From a virus, in the IMG/VR virus record IMGVR_UViG_3300033143_007604, positions 1 through 46,797 of that record: a stretch of 46,797 bases of DNA; one strand, 5' to 3'. How positions within the stretch are numbered: position 1 is the stretch's first letter; the number at the start of each line of letters is the position of its first letter. The position numbers and the translations under genes were made by a program. This document shows, in pieces, positions 7,882 to 16,542 of this stretch. The notes under the pieces were generated by a model, which worked only from the letters and a program-made list of their open reading frames with translations, made no database searches and was not told the origin of the DNA.

Positions 7882-8591
7882 CTTTTCACCTCAAACCAAG
7901 GAACGTATTTTAATTCTGAATATCCATCCTTTCCATGACCATATAATTTGGGTCCTATAATTTCTCCATGATCTGCAGTTAATATTATTCTACCTTTTAT
8001 AAAAGGTATATAATAAAAAATTGAATTAAGTGATATTTTTAAATTTTCAATATAGTATTCCCAAAGTTCTTCCCAACCATATTCACACCCATATTTTGTT
8101 ACTATATCATATATACTGTGTGTTAGATGACGTGAATCATGCGGCCATTCGAATTTTTCCAAGAAGTTTTTGCCTTCATTTCCGATATAAGGTAAGTGTG
8201 GTGGTATTAAATGAACTAAATATTTACGATCTATTTTTTGTTGATCTATAAAAGGTTTCATTGTCAAATTCGGGTGCATCCAATTTGTATCAGAATGCTC
8301 CTTCAACTTGATTATATTCCAATCTCCAAAAAATTTATGATATTTGTGTACATACCTATAAATAGATGGATGTGCAGTAATGATTGTGATATCATTATGT
8401 ACTGCCTTCGGTTGCCAGTGATATTCATACCATTGTTTCGTATTTAACGCTTCACTATCTACCTTTAAGCAAGTCCCGTTGATTGATGAATAGGAATCTA
8501 TTACTTGCATGAAAGCATCATAACGACAACAATCTAAAACAATCAATACATCCCATTCTTTTCTTTCCAACAATTCTCTTTGTTTAATCAT
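7878..8591 (-). CDS. Alkaline phosphatase/sulfatase superfamily protein
   Basis: 237 aa. DVLIVLDCCRYDAF gives the first metal Asp with a possible Cys/Ser-Arg nucleophile region (sulfatases use C/S-x-P/A-S-R). HLIPPHLPYIG matches a mid-domain His motif, and IILTADHGEIIGPKLYGHG is the DHGE...GHG metal site near the C-terminus. The superfamily includes sulfatases, phosphoglycerol and phosphoethanolamine transferases. There is no membrane domain, unlike the transferases, so a soluble hydrolase or transferase acting on the glycan is more likely. It is unusual inside a phage glycan operon. Confidence 0.7.
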   Translation of the reverse strand: MIKQRELLERKEWDVLIVLDCCRYDAFMQVIDSYSSINGTCLKVDSEALNTKQWYEYHWQPKAVHNDITIITAHPSIYRYVHKYHKFFGDWNIIKLKEHSDTNWMHPNLTMKPFIDQQKIDRKYLVHLIPPHLPYIGNEGKNFLEKFEWPHDSRHLTHSIYDIVTKYGCEYGWEELWEYYIENLKISLNSIFYYIPFIKGRIILTADHGEIIGPKLYGHGKDGYSELKYVPWFEVKR

Positions 8592-9459
8592 TATATTTCT
8601 TTCTAATTTTTAAGATTGTGTCTTTGTCCCATGTAGGTATAGGCCAGAATTTATCAATTAACCATTCAACAGGATGAATTTGTCCTTTTATTTGATTAGC
8701 CAAAAATTTACTTCTAATAATTCTGCCTGTTGTTCTAGCTCGCATGCCTTTATCTTTGTATGGAAATTTTCCCCTATACAAATGAGCACTCCAAAAATCA
8801 TTACACAATAACAATCTATATCCCATCAACCAGACTTTCAAACTAAATTCTGTGCCGGTGCTGCCCCAATTTCCAAGCGTTTCATCATATCCCCCAAGCT
8901 TCCACCATAAATCTACAGAAACAAACCAGGCTTCTCCACCAAACGCCATCAACTCTGGTTTATGTATATTTTTAAATCCTCCTCCAGTTCTTGGAGTCAA
9001 GTTCTTGTCCAGATAATACTGCATATTTTTATCAACAGGTTTCCATAATTGTTTATCCAGCCTCCACATTTTTGGAATTAGAAATACATCATCTTCTATC
9101 GCCTCTTTAGCTGCAATATCCCAATTAATTGACATCATAGAGTGAGCATCAATTTTCAAAAAGTATTTCCCTTTACTTTGACGCACAGCTTCATTAATAA
9201 GTCTTCGTTGCCCCAAACATTCCTTTACTTCTATAATCTTAATATATTCATTCCTACTAGCCAGATCCTTAACTAATTCAACTTGCTGCCTAAGAATTTT
9301 GGATATATTTGGATCCCTATCGTTGTGTGCCGTGAAATCCCAACCATCTAGAAGAACAAATATTTCTATATCTTCCTTAGCTGTGGCTATAACATTAAAA
9401 ACAGTTTTGTAGAGATATTTTTCATTTCTACTTGGAATAATAACTGACACTAAATCCAT
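8584..9459 (-). CDS. GT2/GT27-like glycosyltransferase, polypeptide GalNAc-transferase type
   Basis: 291 aa from the ATG at 9459, which has AAAGGAT upstream (a longer frame starts at 9495 inside the previous gene). N-terminal VSVIIPSRNEKYLYKTV and FVLLDGWDF are family 2 motifs. KIDAHSMMSINWD has the D-x-H metal motif, and GGYDETLGNWGSTGTEFSLKVWLMGY followed by SAHLYRGKFPY is the W-G-x-E-x3-S/L-K-x-W...H-x-x-R arrangement known from polypeptide N-acetylgalactosaminyltransferases (GT27). It is paralogous to the gene at 10105-10998. Likely role: transfer of a sugar to Ser/Thr of a protein, with the PT-rich virion tails as candidate acceptors (inference). Confidence 0.85.
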   Translation of the reverse strand: MDLVSVIIPSRNEKYLYKTVFNVIATAKEDIEIFVLLDGWDFTAHNDRDPNISKILRQQVELVKDLASRNEYIKIIEVKECLGQRRLINEAVRQSKGKYFLKIDAHSMMSINWDIAAKEAIEDDVFLIPKMWRLDKQLWKPVDKNMQYYLDKNLTPRTGGGFKNIHKPELMAFGGEAWFVSVDLWWKLGGYDETLGNWGSTGTEFSLKVWLMGYRLLLCNDFWSAHLYRGKFPYKDKGMRARTTGRIIRSKFLANQIKGQIHPVEWLIDKFWPIPTWDKDTILKIRKKYND

Positions 9460-10112
9460 TGCATATCCTTTTTTATTTGTTCGCAAAATCCCCAATATTC
9501 TATATTAGATAACACAGGTTTCTCTATTACATTAGATATATTGTTGCCATGCCTAACATCAATACAAGGATATTTATTCGACCTGACTTCCCATAATCCA
9601 GTATGATCATCTCTACTCGTTCCTGGCTCAGATTTTTCCCATCCCCCTTTTTTCATATTCAAATACATGATTCTGTAAAGACGTAAAGTAAAATGAGCTA
9701 GAACCAGCTTAAAATTTCCAGCTAAAGTAGATAAATCACATTGTCCTGTGTACCAGAAACCCTTTTGATTCATGAAATATTTTCTAATAAAATAATAGAA
9801 CGTATCATTTCTGTCAGGTATGAAATCAAAATAATCTAAAGGGTACAAAACGTCATGCTCCGCAAAAAACACAAACTTAGGATTCAAAACTTCATACATT
9901 TTGAAAAGACCATACTGAATTTGTTGGTACATTGAAAAACGACTTCTCTCCATTTCTTCTATAACATAATTATAAGTACCAAATTCTAACTCTCCTTGAG
10001 ACACTGAAAAAATAGGAATATTTCCCGCTACTTTTCTAAGATTTTTTCTGCAATGTTTAGCAACACCCCCATGTAATTTTTGGTCTGTATAATATAGTAT
10101 GGCTTTATCCAT
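9450..10112 (-). CDS. Putative glycosyltransferase (GT-A-like)
   Basis: 220 aa. The N-terminus AILYYTDQKLHGGVAKHCRKNLRKVA and FVFFAEHDVLYPLDYFDFIPD resemble a GT-A fold in which EHD takes the DXD place. A later RDDHTGLWEVRS carries further acidic and His residues. Nothing more specific is recognised. It is embedded between the two GalNAc-transferase-like genes and overlaps both, so it probably extends or supplies the same glycan. Confidence 0.6.
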   Translation of the reverse strand: MDKAILYYTDQKLHGGVAKHCRKNLRKVAGNIPIFSVSQGELEFGTYNYVIEEMERSRFSMYQQIQYGLFKMYEVLNPKFVFFAEHDVLYPLDYFDFIPDRNDTFYYFIRKYFMNQKGFWYTGQCDLSTLAGNFKLVLAHFTLRLYRIMYLNMKKGGWEKSEPGTSRDDHTGLWEVRSNKYPCIDVRHGNNISNVIEKPVLSNIEYWGFCEQIKKDMQWI

Positions 10113-10998
10113 TTTTCAATTGCTCCTTATCCCATGTCGGTACGGGCCGGAATTTATTCACTAACCAATCTATTGTATGAATTTGCAAAGGATATTGATT
10201 ATTTAACCAGTATTCTTTCGTTCGTTTTTTGTTTTCCTGGATCCCTGCTGCACTAACTTTATAAGGAAAACGTCTTCTGAACACATGAGCAAACCACACA
10301 TTTTTATTTAATAATTGTCTACCACCGGAAAGCCAACATTTTAAACTTGTTTCTGGTGCTGATTCCCCCCAACCATATAAAGATTCGTCGTGTCCACCAA
10401 GTTGCCACCAATATTGAACAGAACTAAACCATGAAGCACCCAAATTGCTCATTACTTCACAAACGGGTTTCTGTGCTTCTTCACGTTGAGCGTATTCAGG
10501 CCAATGTCTCTGATGAATGTTACTATCAATATAAAGATAATCAAAAAAACGAGTACCATAAACAAAAGTTTCAGGATCCATTGATCTGATTCTAGGAATG
10601 ATTAAAGTCTCAAGTCCTGCTTCCTCATAAGATTTGATAAGTTCCACATCCCAATTAGGACTAAGATCACAATGGGCATCCAATTTAATAAAATAAGTAG
10701 CATCAGTTTTTGCTAAAGCTAGATTTAAAGCATGTCGAACACCCAGAGAATCAGGTAAGTCATGAATTGTGATTCGTTGATCGGATTCTGCCATCTGTTT
10801 GATTTCTTCAATTTGCTTTCTGTAGATGTCTATTATTGCTTGATTAGATTTGTTGTTAGCAAAAATATCCCATCCATCGAGAATAACGTCGATTTTTATA
10901 TCATCAGGATTTTTCGCAGAAGAGAAATATTGCTTGACTGTTCTTGTCAGAAGTGTTTCATTACGGGAAGGAATAACCACACAAATCTTCTTGCTCAC
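10105..10998 (-). CDS. GT2/GT27-like glycosyltransferase, polypeptide GalNAc-transferase type
   Basis: 297 aa, first gene of the glycan operon. Start codon is GTG with AGGAG eight bases upstream. ICVVIPSRNETLLTRTV and DVILDGWDIF are family 2 signatures. FIKLDAHCDLSPNWD closely follows the D-x-H metal motif of polypeptide GalNAc-transferases, and GGHDESLYGWGESAPETSLKCWLSGG then FAHVFRRRFPY matches their WGxE..S.KxW.CGG..HxFR block. It is the paralogue of the gene at 8584-9459. Promoter B lies 27 bases upstream. Expected role: first sugar transfer onto Ser/Thr side chains; the target is inferred, not shown. Confidence 0.87.
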   Translation of the reverse strand: MSKKICVVIPSRNETLLTRTVKQYFSSAKNPDDIKIDVILDGWDIFANNKSNQAIIDIYRKQIEEIKQMAESDQRITIHDLPDSLGVRHALNLALAKTDATYFIKLDAHCDLSPNWDVELIKSYEEAGLETLIIPRIRSMDPETFVYGTRFFDYLYIDSNIHQRHWPEYAQREEAQKPVCEVMSNLGASWFSSVQYWWQLGGHDESLYGWGESAPETSLKCWLSGGRQLLNKNVWFAHVFRRRFPYKVSAAGIQENKKRTKEYWLNNQYPLQIHTIDWLVNKFRPVPTWDKEQLKNG

Positions 10999-11024
10999 TT
11001 AGATTCTCCTGATATCTTACATGC

Positions 11025-11057
11025 ACCATAACGTTTGACATCCAAACTTACTTTCAT
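11025..11057 (-). promoter_or_regulatory. Promoter B: ECF-type element
   Basis: Second copy of the 33-bp element (ATGAAAG, 17-nt spacer, CGTTATGGT) on the minus strand. The predicted start point is about 20 nt ahead of the GTG start of the first glycosyltransferase, so it would launch the 11-gene glycan operon. It lies between a stem-loop and that operon, as expected at a transcription boundary. Confidence 0.7.
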
Positions 11058-11079
11058 AATATTTTCCTATTCAAATTCC

Positions 11080-11128
11080 AGGTCCCCAACAAATGCAGCG
11101 AAAGGTAGATGCATTATCGAGGACCCAG
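11080..11128 (-). terminator. Stem-loop between tail genes and glycan operon
   Basis: Minus-strand RNA forms CUGGGUCCUC paired with GGGGACCUGG (10 bp, three G-U pairs), with an inner AAUGCA/UGCAUU hairpin in the loop. It falls between the last structural gene and promoter B. A related GGGGACC.../...GGTCCTC stem lies at 38436-38499. There is no strong uridine run, so call it a probable terminator or processing element. Confidence 0.5.
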
Positions 11129-11146
11129 GTCAAGCAAGAGATAATA

Positions 11147-11632
11147 TTATGTTATCTTTTTGTTTCGAATAACTTTGTCCTTTCTTTTACTATCAGCTAT
11201 CGCACCAGCACCACCACCTATAAGCAATAATGTAACAAGGGACGTGATTGATGCTGCTGTGTCAATAGGATTTCCCATAATGAGAGACGTTGCTACGCCT
11301 CCCGTCAACTCTATGAATTTTCGTCGTGCCTCATATTTTCGTTCGTAACCAGCATAACCCAATTCTACTTTCGCATTATGTTCATCAATTCGAGCATCTA
11401 ACTTATTGCCATCAGCTTCATAATTAGTGATGGCATCTTGCAATTCACGCTCGACAGAGAGGATTTCTAAATTGAACTCTTCAATCGAAACTTCCCTTTC
11501 AGAACCGATCAAAGATGGCATTTTTGGGGTGCATGATGTGAACCCTATCATCATGATCAGAGCCATCATGACACCTAATACTTTCCATCTGTTATGATCG
11601 ATCCAATTCAACAAATTGTGTAACACATCCAT
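11147..11632 (-). CDS. Candidate u-spanin / lysis lipoprotein
   Basis: 161 aa. A basic N-terminus (NRWK) precedes a hydrophobic stretch at about residues 17-33 ending in the lipobox-like FTSC, with Cys34 as possible lipidation site. A long charged coiled-coil-like region (about 45-110) follows, then a second membrane segment at about 122-147 (TAASITSLVTLLLIGGGAGA) and a basic tail. An outer-membrane lipoprotein end plus an inner-membrane helix joined by a coiled coil is the plan of unimolecular spanins, which fuse the two membranes at lysis of Gram-negative hosts. It sits last in the structural block. A generic membrane protein is the alternative. Confidence 0.5.
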   Translation of the reverse strand: MDVLHNLLNWIDHNRWKVLGVMMALIMMIGFTSCTPKMPSLIGSEREVSIEEFNLEILSVERELQDAITNYEADGNKLDARIDEHNAKVELGYAGYERKYEARRKFIELTGGVATSLIMGNPIDTAASITSLVTLLLIGGGAGAIADSKRKDKVIRNKKIT

Positions 11633-11664
11633 AATTTTGGTCTCCTTAAAAATAGGTTTTCGTT

Positions 11665-12081
11665 TTACGTCCAGTAATCAATATTTGTTTTACGTTTGTC
11701 TTTAATTCGAGGATCTACATTAGTACAAACTGCTTTTTTATAAGGAGCTTTTCGTTCCATAAAGCAGCCACATAAAGAACAACGCAAAACATTTTCCCAT
11801 CCTTCAAAATCATTTGCTCTGTGTAGACATATTTCACATTTCCTTAATCTGAAAAAAAGTTCTTCTTCATTACAAATATTTTTGCCTCTAAGAACATTCG
11901 CTTCCAGAATCATGGGTATAGCACGAATCAGACTTCCTGCCATTTGAATATAATTGGGTAGTGCTCTCTTTTCTCCTTTACCACAATTTCCACAAGGCAT
12001 TTTTTCTGTGGGTTTTGTTATGAAATTCGTTTTACTAGCTTTATCTATAGCCCGTTTTAATTCATCTGTAAAATCACTCAT
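11665..12081 (-). CDS. Zinc-ribbon-like small protein
   Basis: 138 aa when started at the ATG at 12081, directly after the upstream stop; a longer frame reaching 12150 runs inside that gene. Cys pairs CGNC, then CEIC with a following His, then CSLCGCFMERKAPYKKAVC form a zinc-ribbon pattern seen in phage proteins located among tail genes (CS.CGC...K..L....C). It is probably a structural zinc site. No enzyme motif. It belongs to the end of the tail module. Confidence 0.65.
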   Translation of the reverse strand: MSDFTDELKRAIDKASKTNFITKPTEKMPCGNCGKGEKRALPNYIQMAGSLIRAIPMILEANVLRGKNICNEEELFFRLRKCEICLHRANDFEGWENVLRCSLCGCFMERKAPYKKAVCTNVDPRIKDKRKTNIDYWT

Positions 12082-12082
12082 A

Positions 12083-12433
12083 TTATAAATCCAAATCTTT
12101 TGCAACCTGTAAAAGTTCACTTTCAGAACGTATATTTCTTGCAGCGGCATCTAATAAAGTGCTCTTAACTTCTGCTTTACCATATAACCTCATCATAGTT
12201 TCACTTAATATTTTCAAAGGAAAATTCTTATGAGAATTTCTCATGAATACTTTTAATACAACTAAAGATTTTTTTCGTATCCATTCATCATTACCTTTAC
12301 AATCCTCACATACTTCTGCTACTACTCCATGATCGATTCCAATCAAATTCTCTATCTTATCGCATAGATACAACTTTTTTGGACCCTCAGGAATATCTCC
12401 TCTCCAAGCTCGTCGAAATTCACATTGTTGCAT
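12083..12433 (-). CDS. Hypothetical protein, 116 aa
   Basis: 116 aa with several Cys (QQCEF, LCDK, CEDCKGND), possibly a small metal site, and a C-terminal helical segment (EVKSTLLDAAARNIRSESELLQVAKDLD). No family recognised. Located between the Cys-rich PT-repeat protein and the zinc-ribbon protein at the end of the tail block; a structural or host-interaction role is conceivable but unsupported. Confidence 0.6.
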   Translation of the reverse strand: MQQCEFRRAWRGDIPEGPKKLYLCDKIENLIGIDHGVVAEVCEDCKGNDEWIRKKSLVVLKVFMRNSHKNFPLKILSETMMRLYGKAEVKSTLLDAAARNIRSESELLQVAKDLDL

Positions 12434-12470
12434 ATTATCTCCTATAGAATATCAAGTTTATTCATGACTA

Positions 12471-13073
12471 CTAATCGAGACACGTATTTTCATCTAATAT
12501 ATACATACAACTGTAAGTACAGTAGTCAGGATTCGGGCATACATATTCAGTACACTCATAAAGAATATAAACGCAACCTGCTGCACCCGCACATTCACCC
12601 ACTGGGATGCAAGGATAGCTAAATCCAGACATACATTTACCAGGGCATCCACCACAGGCACAAAGTGCTCCAGGTGGAGTACACACACAAGCAGGCGGTT
12701 GGCCTGCTTCATAAGTATTGCAACATTCATTAGATGTGGGTTCTGGGGTTGGAGTTGGGGTTGGGCTGGGAGGAGGCGTAGGACTAGGTGTAGGACTAGG
12801 TGTAGGACTAGGTGTAGGACTAGGTGTAGGCGTAGGACTAGGTGTAGGCGTAGGAGTAGGTACGCAGCATGTAACACTTCTTGCCTCAAACTTATTTGTT
12901 GCATTATTCCACTTAACCTGAAAGTCTGTATCATCACAATTTATCTCAAGTTTATTATTTACATTATCCCAATGAGCAGGACCAATTTCAGTTTCACCAA
13001 TATCATCATCACAATATGCAGTAAAATCATTCGCATTATCATCAAATTTTACTCTATTAGTTGACATCACCAT
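12471..13073 (-). CDS. PT-repeat, Cys-rich virion-type protein
   Basis: 200 aa in three parts. Residues 1-70 are acidic and beta-like, with repeated N-x-F/L-E-x-N themes. A mucin-like linker of alternating Pro with Thr/Ser runs over roughly residues 72-112. The C-terminal 85 residues hold about 16 Cys (for example CACGGCPGKC), suggesting a disulfide-knotted extracellular module. Start may be ATG 13073 or the third codon ATG. It lies distal to the tape measure among tail genes, so a tail tip or adhesion part is plausible. The linker is a prime candidate for O-glycosylation by the operon downstream. Confidence 0.75.
   Translation of the reverse strand: MVMSTNRVKFDDNANDFTAYCDDDIGETEIGPAHWDNVNNKLEINCDDTDFQVKWNNATNKFEARSVTCCVPTPTPTPSPTPTPSPTPSPTPSPTPSPTPPPSPTPTPTPEPTSNECCNTYEAGQPPACVCTPPGALCACGGCPGKCMSGFSYPCIPVGECAGAAGCVYILYECTEYVCPNPDYCTYSCMYILDENTCLD
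12740..12862. repeat. Tandem repeat coding a Pro-Thr/Ser linker
   Basis: Imperfect 6- and 12-bp tandem units (plus strand GGTGTAGGACTA and variants) encode the alternating P-T/P-S linker of the Cys-rich protein. Similar repeats close three other structural genes, and such slippage-prone DNA should vary in copy number between relatives. Confidence 0.85.
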
Positions 13074-13516
13074 TCACCAAATGTATGACGACCTATTACT
13101 TCATTTCCAACTAATCTCACATTGCCCTCATCATCTTCATGTTCCCAACATACAATAAGATCGCCCGTATCAAGATCATGAATATCTATTCCTACTTCAG
13201 CCAAATTCAATACAACAACAAGATCTCCGATACTATCAAATTGATCAGCATTATCAGTATCCCAATCATCTGCATCGAGTATAGTTAGATAACAATTGTA
13301 ATAACCACCACCATCAGCATTCGAATCAACTTTAGCAATATACACTTTGTTGATTTCTGATAAAGTTCTTCTTGTATGTATGCCTGCTGCATCAGAAATT
13401 CCTGCAGATGATAATGATTTGGTTAGCTGATGCACCGAATCAGACATGCTATTATAGTCTCTAGCAGAGACAGGATCTTTATGCGGTCTTAATTTTCTGC
13501 CATGAAAAATATTCAT
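13067..13516 (-). CDS. Hypothetical tail-region protein
   Basis: 149 aa, acidic, beta-strand-rich by composition, with a TLSEINKVYIAKVDSNADGGGYYNCYLTILDAD segment and a closing WEHEDDEGNVRLVGNEVIGRHTFGEW. Such small proteins following distal tail genes often attach to fibres or tips. No named family. It overlaps both neighbours by a few bases, so it is co-translated with them. Confidence 0.65.
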   Translation of the reverse strand: MNIFHGRKLRPHKDPVSARDYNSMSDSVHQLTKSLSSAGISDAAGIHTRRTLSEINKVYIAKVDSNADGGGYYNCYLTILDADDWDTDNADQFDSIGDLVVVLNLAEVGIDIHDLDTGDLIVCWEHEDDEGNVRLVGNEVIGRHTFGEW

Positions 13517-14340
13517 AGTAATAACACACTCAAATCTACAGGAGGGAAAGGTTCCAGAAGATCCCCGTTACCATCATAAATAGGTTTGAATGAAATTCCT
13601 TCTCCTCGTTTGGGAAAATTATTCCATCCTTCTGGTCGCCAAGTAAATCTCATTGTAATATCCCAAGCCTTTACTCCTTCTGTTGTAGTTTGCCTATCTA
13701 GTGATGGATAAGAATATAATAACGTGCCTTCATAAAACCACATATCCAAAGCATGGGAATAAACATCAGCATTGTTACAACATCCAACCAGAGTTAATAC
13801 TTCATCTTGAATAATTGGCATGAAATGTAATGTATAAACCCAGTCTATCATTTTAAGTGGAACGCCTGGTGCTTCATCAGTACGTAATGGATCAGTTTGG
13901 GCATCATCCCAATAAAGTTTAGCATTGGGTAGGGTAAGAAATTCAACGCTTGGTTCAAGATGTTCTTCCACCAATACTTCATGTTGTACTTCACTATATC
14001 TTGCTGTTTCATATTCAACTAATAATCTTGCTTTTTCATAAGTAAGTACCTCAGAAGAACCACCTGCTATTGGTGCTCCTGCTGGTGTTACATTAATTCG
14101 ATGAGCATAAGCATAGGCCACTCCAGGAAATCGCTGGGGTAATCGATGGATCAAAGTTGTTCCAGATGCAATTATAGTGCCTAAAAGTTGTTTATATAAA
14201 TACCATCGATCATCCCAAGCACATTGAAGCATACGTTGTCCTGTAAAATGATCAAGAGTGCTTTCAGCACGACGAAAACCATGTATTTCTTCATGGGCAT
14301 ATGTTACTACATTAGGCACTGTTTGTATGATTATACTCAT
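13513..14340 (-). CDS. Distal tail-type structural protein
   Basis: 275 aa located immediately after the tape measure, the place of distal-tail or baseplate hub proteins in siphophages. Sequence is beta-rich with many aromatic residues (WDDRWYLYKQLLG, WDITMRFTWRPEGWNNFP) and no enzyme motif. Overlap of four bases with the tape-measure gene. Role assigned by position, so only moderately sure. Confidence 0.6.
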   Translation of the reverse strand: MSIIIQTVPNVVTYAHEEIHGFRRAESTLDHFTGQRMLQCAWDDRWYLYKQLLGTIIASGTTLIHRLPQRFPGVAYAYAHRINVTPAGAPIAGGSSEVLTYEKARLLVEYETARYSEVQHEVLVEEHLEPSVEFLTLPNAKLYWDDAQTDPLRTDEAPGVPLKMIDWVYTLHFMPIIQDEVLTLVGCCNNADVYSHALDMWFYEGTLLYSYPSLDRQTTTEGVKAWDITMRFTWRPEGWNNFPKRGEGISFKPIYDGNGDLLEPFPPVDLSVLLL

Positions 14341-16007
14341 GGTCCAACAACTCCTATTTTATTTTTTGATTCTTGCCTAATTGTTTCTCGAACATTCTCC
14401 GTGTTCTGCTTATCCGCTTGTATGCCACTTTGGATAGAAGTATGTATTCCTTGCAATGCTGTAAGTTGTGCTTGCTGTATTTCCATTTCCTTCATAACCC
14501 CAGCCGTCTGCCGAGCCATCATATTCCATGCTTCTTTTAGACCAACTAATGCGGCTGGTTGAAAAGTAGTTTTCCCCTTTTCTGCTGCTGACACTGCTCC
14601 TTTTGAAACAAAAGGTTTTCTACCCCATTCTTCCTTGGCTATCTCTTCACGACGTACCCATTTATTCAGTTCGGATGTTGCTTTTCCTAAAAACTCAATC
14701 CATTCCATATGTTCAGCTTCATATCCTATACGTTTAAGTTTTTTAAGTAACTTATCCCATGAAGCGGTAAATTTATCCACCATATTAGTTGGTAGTGCGT
14801 CACGCATTTTCTTCTTGACTTCTGTAGAGATTGCTTCCAATTCTGTTCTTACTGCAGACAAACTTGTGGTTGCCGAATCCGAATATCCTTGCCAAAAAGA
14901 AACCGCTTTTTTCTCTTGATCATCCCAATATTTCATAGAAGATTGATATGTTTTTTCTGACATCCACAATTGACTTAAATAAACAGCAAGCTTTTGATAT
15001 GCATAACCACTTTTTGCAAGATATTTCATTATTTTTCCTAGAAAAGATTTCCCCTGATTCTCTCCAATTGCACTACCTGCGACTCTTGCTACTCGTATCA
15101 ATCCTATTGTAAATTCAATAAATGCCTTGGACACTCCCCCTAAAGCTTCCTTCCAATTTTCTCTTAATCCCCCCACCAAAATAAAGAAACCATCTTTAAT
15201 CATTTCAACAACAGCAAGAGTCTTTTTACCCCAACTTACTACTACAGCTTCATTTTCTTGCATCCAAGTTTTGGTCTTCACAGCCATATCCCTTAATCCA
15301 GGGAGTACAGCATTGCCTATAGATTCCGCAATCTCATCAAAAGCGTTTTTCATTTGAACCAACGCACCTTTTGTTGTGTTGGCTGCTGCTCTCGCTGCTC
15401 CACCAATCTCGACTTGAAGTTCATCCAGTATTACTTTTTGGGCTTCCATAAGTTTGTTTTGTTTTATGAAATTTTTAATTGCATCTTTTTGGGATTCCGT
15501 GAAAGAGATACCAATCCTTCTCAATCTTCCTATCCCTCGAATGGGATCATTAAGAGCAGTTCCCAATTGGATTATGCTAGCAGTGAGTTCCTGCTTAAAA
15601 ACAGTAGCCATGTCCATAGCTGCTTCCATGCCTTTGATAAAAACTTCTTTTCTGACCCTTGTAAAAGTAGCCATTATGGCTGCACCTTCTTTTATCAAAT
15701 CATCATTGAATTTGGTTACTTTCATCATTGCCACAGCGTATTTCGACAATTGATCATAAGTGTATCCTACAGCATGTCCCGTAGCTCTTAGAATATTTTT
15801 TAATTTACTTACGGCTTCTTCAGCATCCATAGCTTGTTTAGTTGCATATCCAAGTCCAAGAGTAAATGCACCAATGCCAACTATCGCCAATCGTTTCAAA
15901 TGAACTTTGAGACTGCCAAAAGATTTACGGACCCTACCTAACATTTTATCAAGACCGACATTTTTACCAGTCAGGTCAATAAAGGCTTCACCAAATTTGT
16001 AAGCCAT
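14337..16007 (-). CDS. Tail tape measure protein
   Basis: 556 aa. An N-terminal amphipathic domain (VGLDKMLGRVRKSFGSLKVHLKRLAIVGIGAFTLGLGYATKQAMDAEEAVSKL) followed by ...LIKEGAAIMATFT...QLGTALNDPIRGIGRLRRIGISFT...AAANTTKGALVQMKNAFDEIAESIG is characteristic of lambda-type tail length tape-measure proteins. A hydrophobic segment lies around residues 38-55. At about 0.15 nm of tail per residue it predicts a tail near 80 nm, short for a siphophage. It lies between the chaperone-position gene and the distal tail gene. Confidence 0.9.
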   Translation of the reverse strand: MAYKFGEAFIDLTGKNVGLDKMLGRVRKSFGSLKVHLKRLAIVGIGAFTLGLGYATKQAMDAEEAVSKLKNILRATGHAVGYTYDQLSKYAVAMMKVTKFNDDLIKEGAAIMATFTRVRKEVFIKGMEAAMDMATVFKQELTASIIQLGTALNDPIRGIGRLRRIGISFTESQKDAIKNFIKQNKLMEAQKVILDELQVEIGGAARAAANTTKGALVQMKNAFDEIAESIGNAVLPGLRDMAVKTKTWMQENEAVVVSWGKKTLAVVEMIKDGFFILVGGLRENWKEALGGVSKAFIEFTIGLIRVARVAGSAIGENQGKSFLGKIMKYLAKSGYAYQKLAVYLSQLWMSEKTYQSSMKYWDDQEKKAVSFWQGYSDSATTSLSAVRTELEAISTEVKKKMRDALPTNMVDKFTASWDKLLKKLKRIGYEAEHMEWIEFLGKATSELNKWVRREEIAKEEWGRKPFVSKGAVSAAEKGKTTFQPAALVGLKEAWNMMARQTAGVMKEMEIQQAQLTALQGIHTSIQSGIQADKQNTENVRETIRQESKNKIGVVGP

Positions 16008-16011
16008 TTTA

Positions 16012-16542
16012 TTATTCCTTGAAATTGTTTTTCATTTGAAAAAGCATGTCTCTCGCTTCTTGTAGTGAACTTACTTTAATCTTTTTCTCTGAATTTTTAT
16101 CAGAAGCAATAAAATCTATGTACATGCAGAGTTGCAACGGAGTCATTGCAGAAACATCAGCAGGAGTCCATCCATATAATTCAGAAAATACTTTGAAAAG
16201 AATAGTCTCATTTATCTCATCATCTTTTTCTACACTTTCCTTTTTTTCTTCGATAGGCATTGATATATCTAGGATCAAATCCATCATACGACAAATAACA
16301 TCTGGATAAATTCCTATGTTACGAATGAGATATTTTATTTTGAAATTCGGATTCTCCTTTCGTATACTCATCCAAACAGCATAAAAAGCTGTTTCAATAT
16401 TTTCTTTGTTTTCATCCTCAATATAACTTTGTTCTAAAAATGACCATTCCAACAAAGTCAAAGGATGTAAAATATAAATTTTCTTTTTGAATATAAACTC
16501 TACAGGAGTTGCTAATGCTCTTTGAAAAGTTATATTTTGCAT
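16012..16542 (-). CDS. Putative tail assembly chaperone
   Basis: 176 aa acidic helical protein with no catalytic motif, occupying the slot between tail tube and tape measure where tail assembly chaperones sit. TLLEWSFLEQSYIEDENKENIETAFYAVW and WTPADVSAMTPLQLCMYI are in keeping with that family. A frameshifted second product, common for this role, was not seen. Start overlaps the end of the upstream gene by 13 bases. Confidence 0.5.
   Translation of the reverse strand: MQNITFQRALATPVEFIFKKKIYILHPLTLLEWSFLEQSYIEDENKENIETAFYAVWMSIRKENPNFKIKYLIRNIGIYPDVICRMMDLILDISMPIEEKKESVEKDDEINETILFKVFSELYGWTPADVSAMTPLQLCMYIDFIASDKNSEKKIKVSSLQEARDMLFQMKNNFKE

Noticed and set aside
12699-13064. Plus-strand open frames of Gly-Val or Arg-Cys repeats across the PT-coding DNA.
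   Set aside because: They are mirror images of the Pro-Thr repeats on the minus strand. They have no ribosome sites or partners, and all convincing genes in the window use the minus strand.
14224-15791. Several plus-strand frames of 60-145 codons opposite the tape measure gene.
   Set aside because: They are shadows of the minus-strand coding frame, hydrophobic by reverse complement of helical protein, without start signals.
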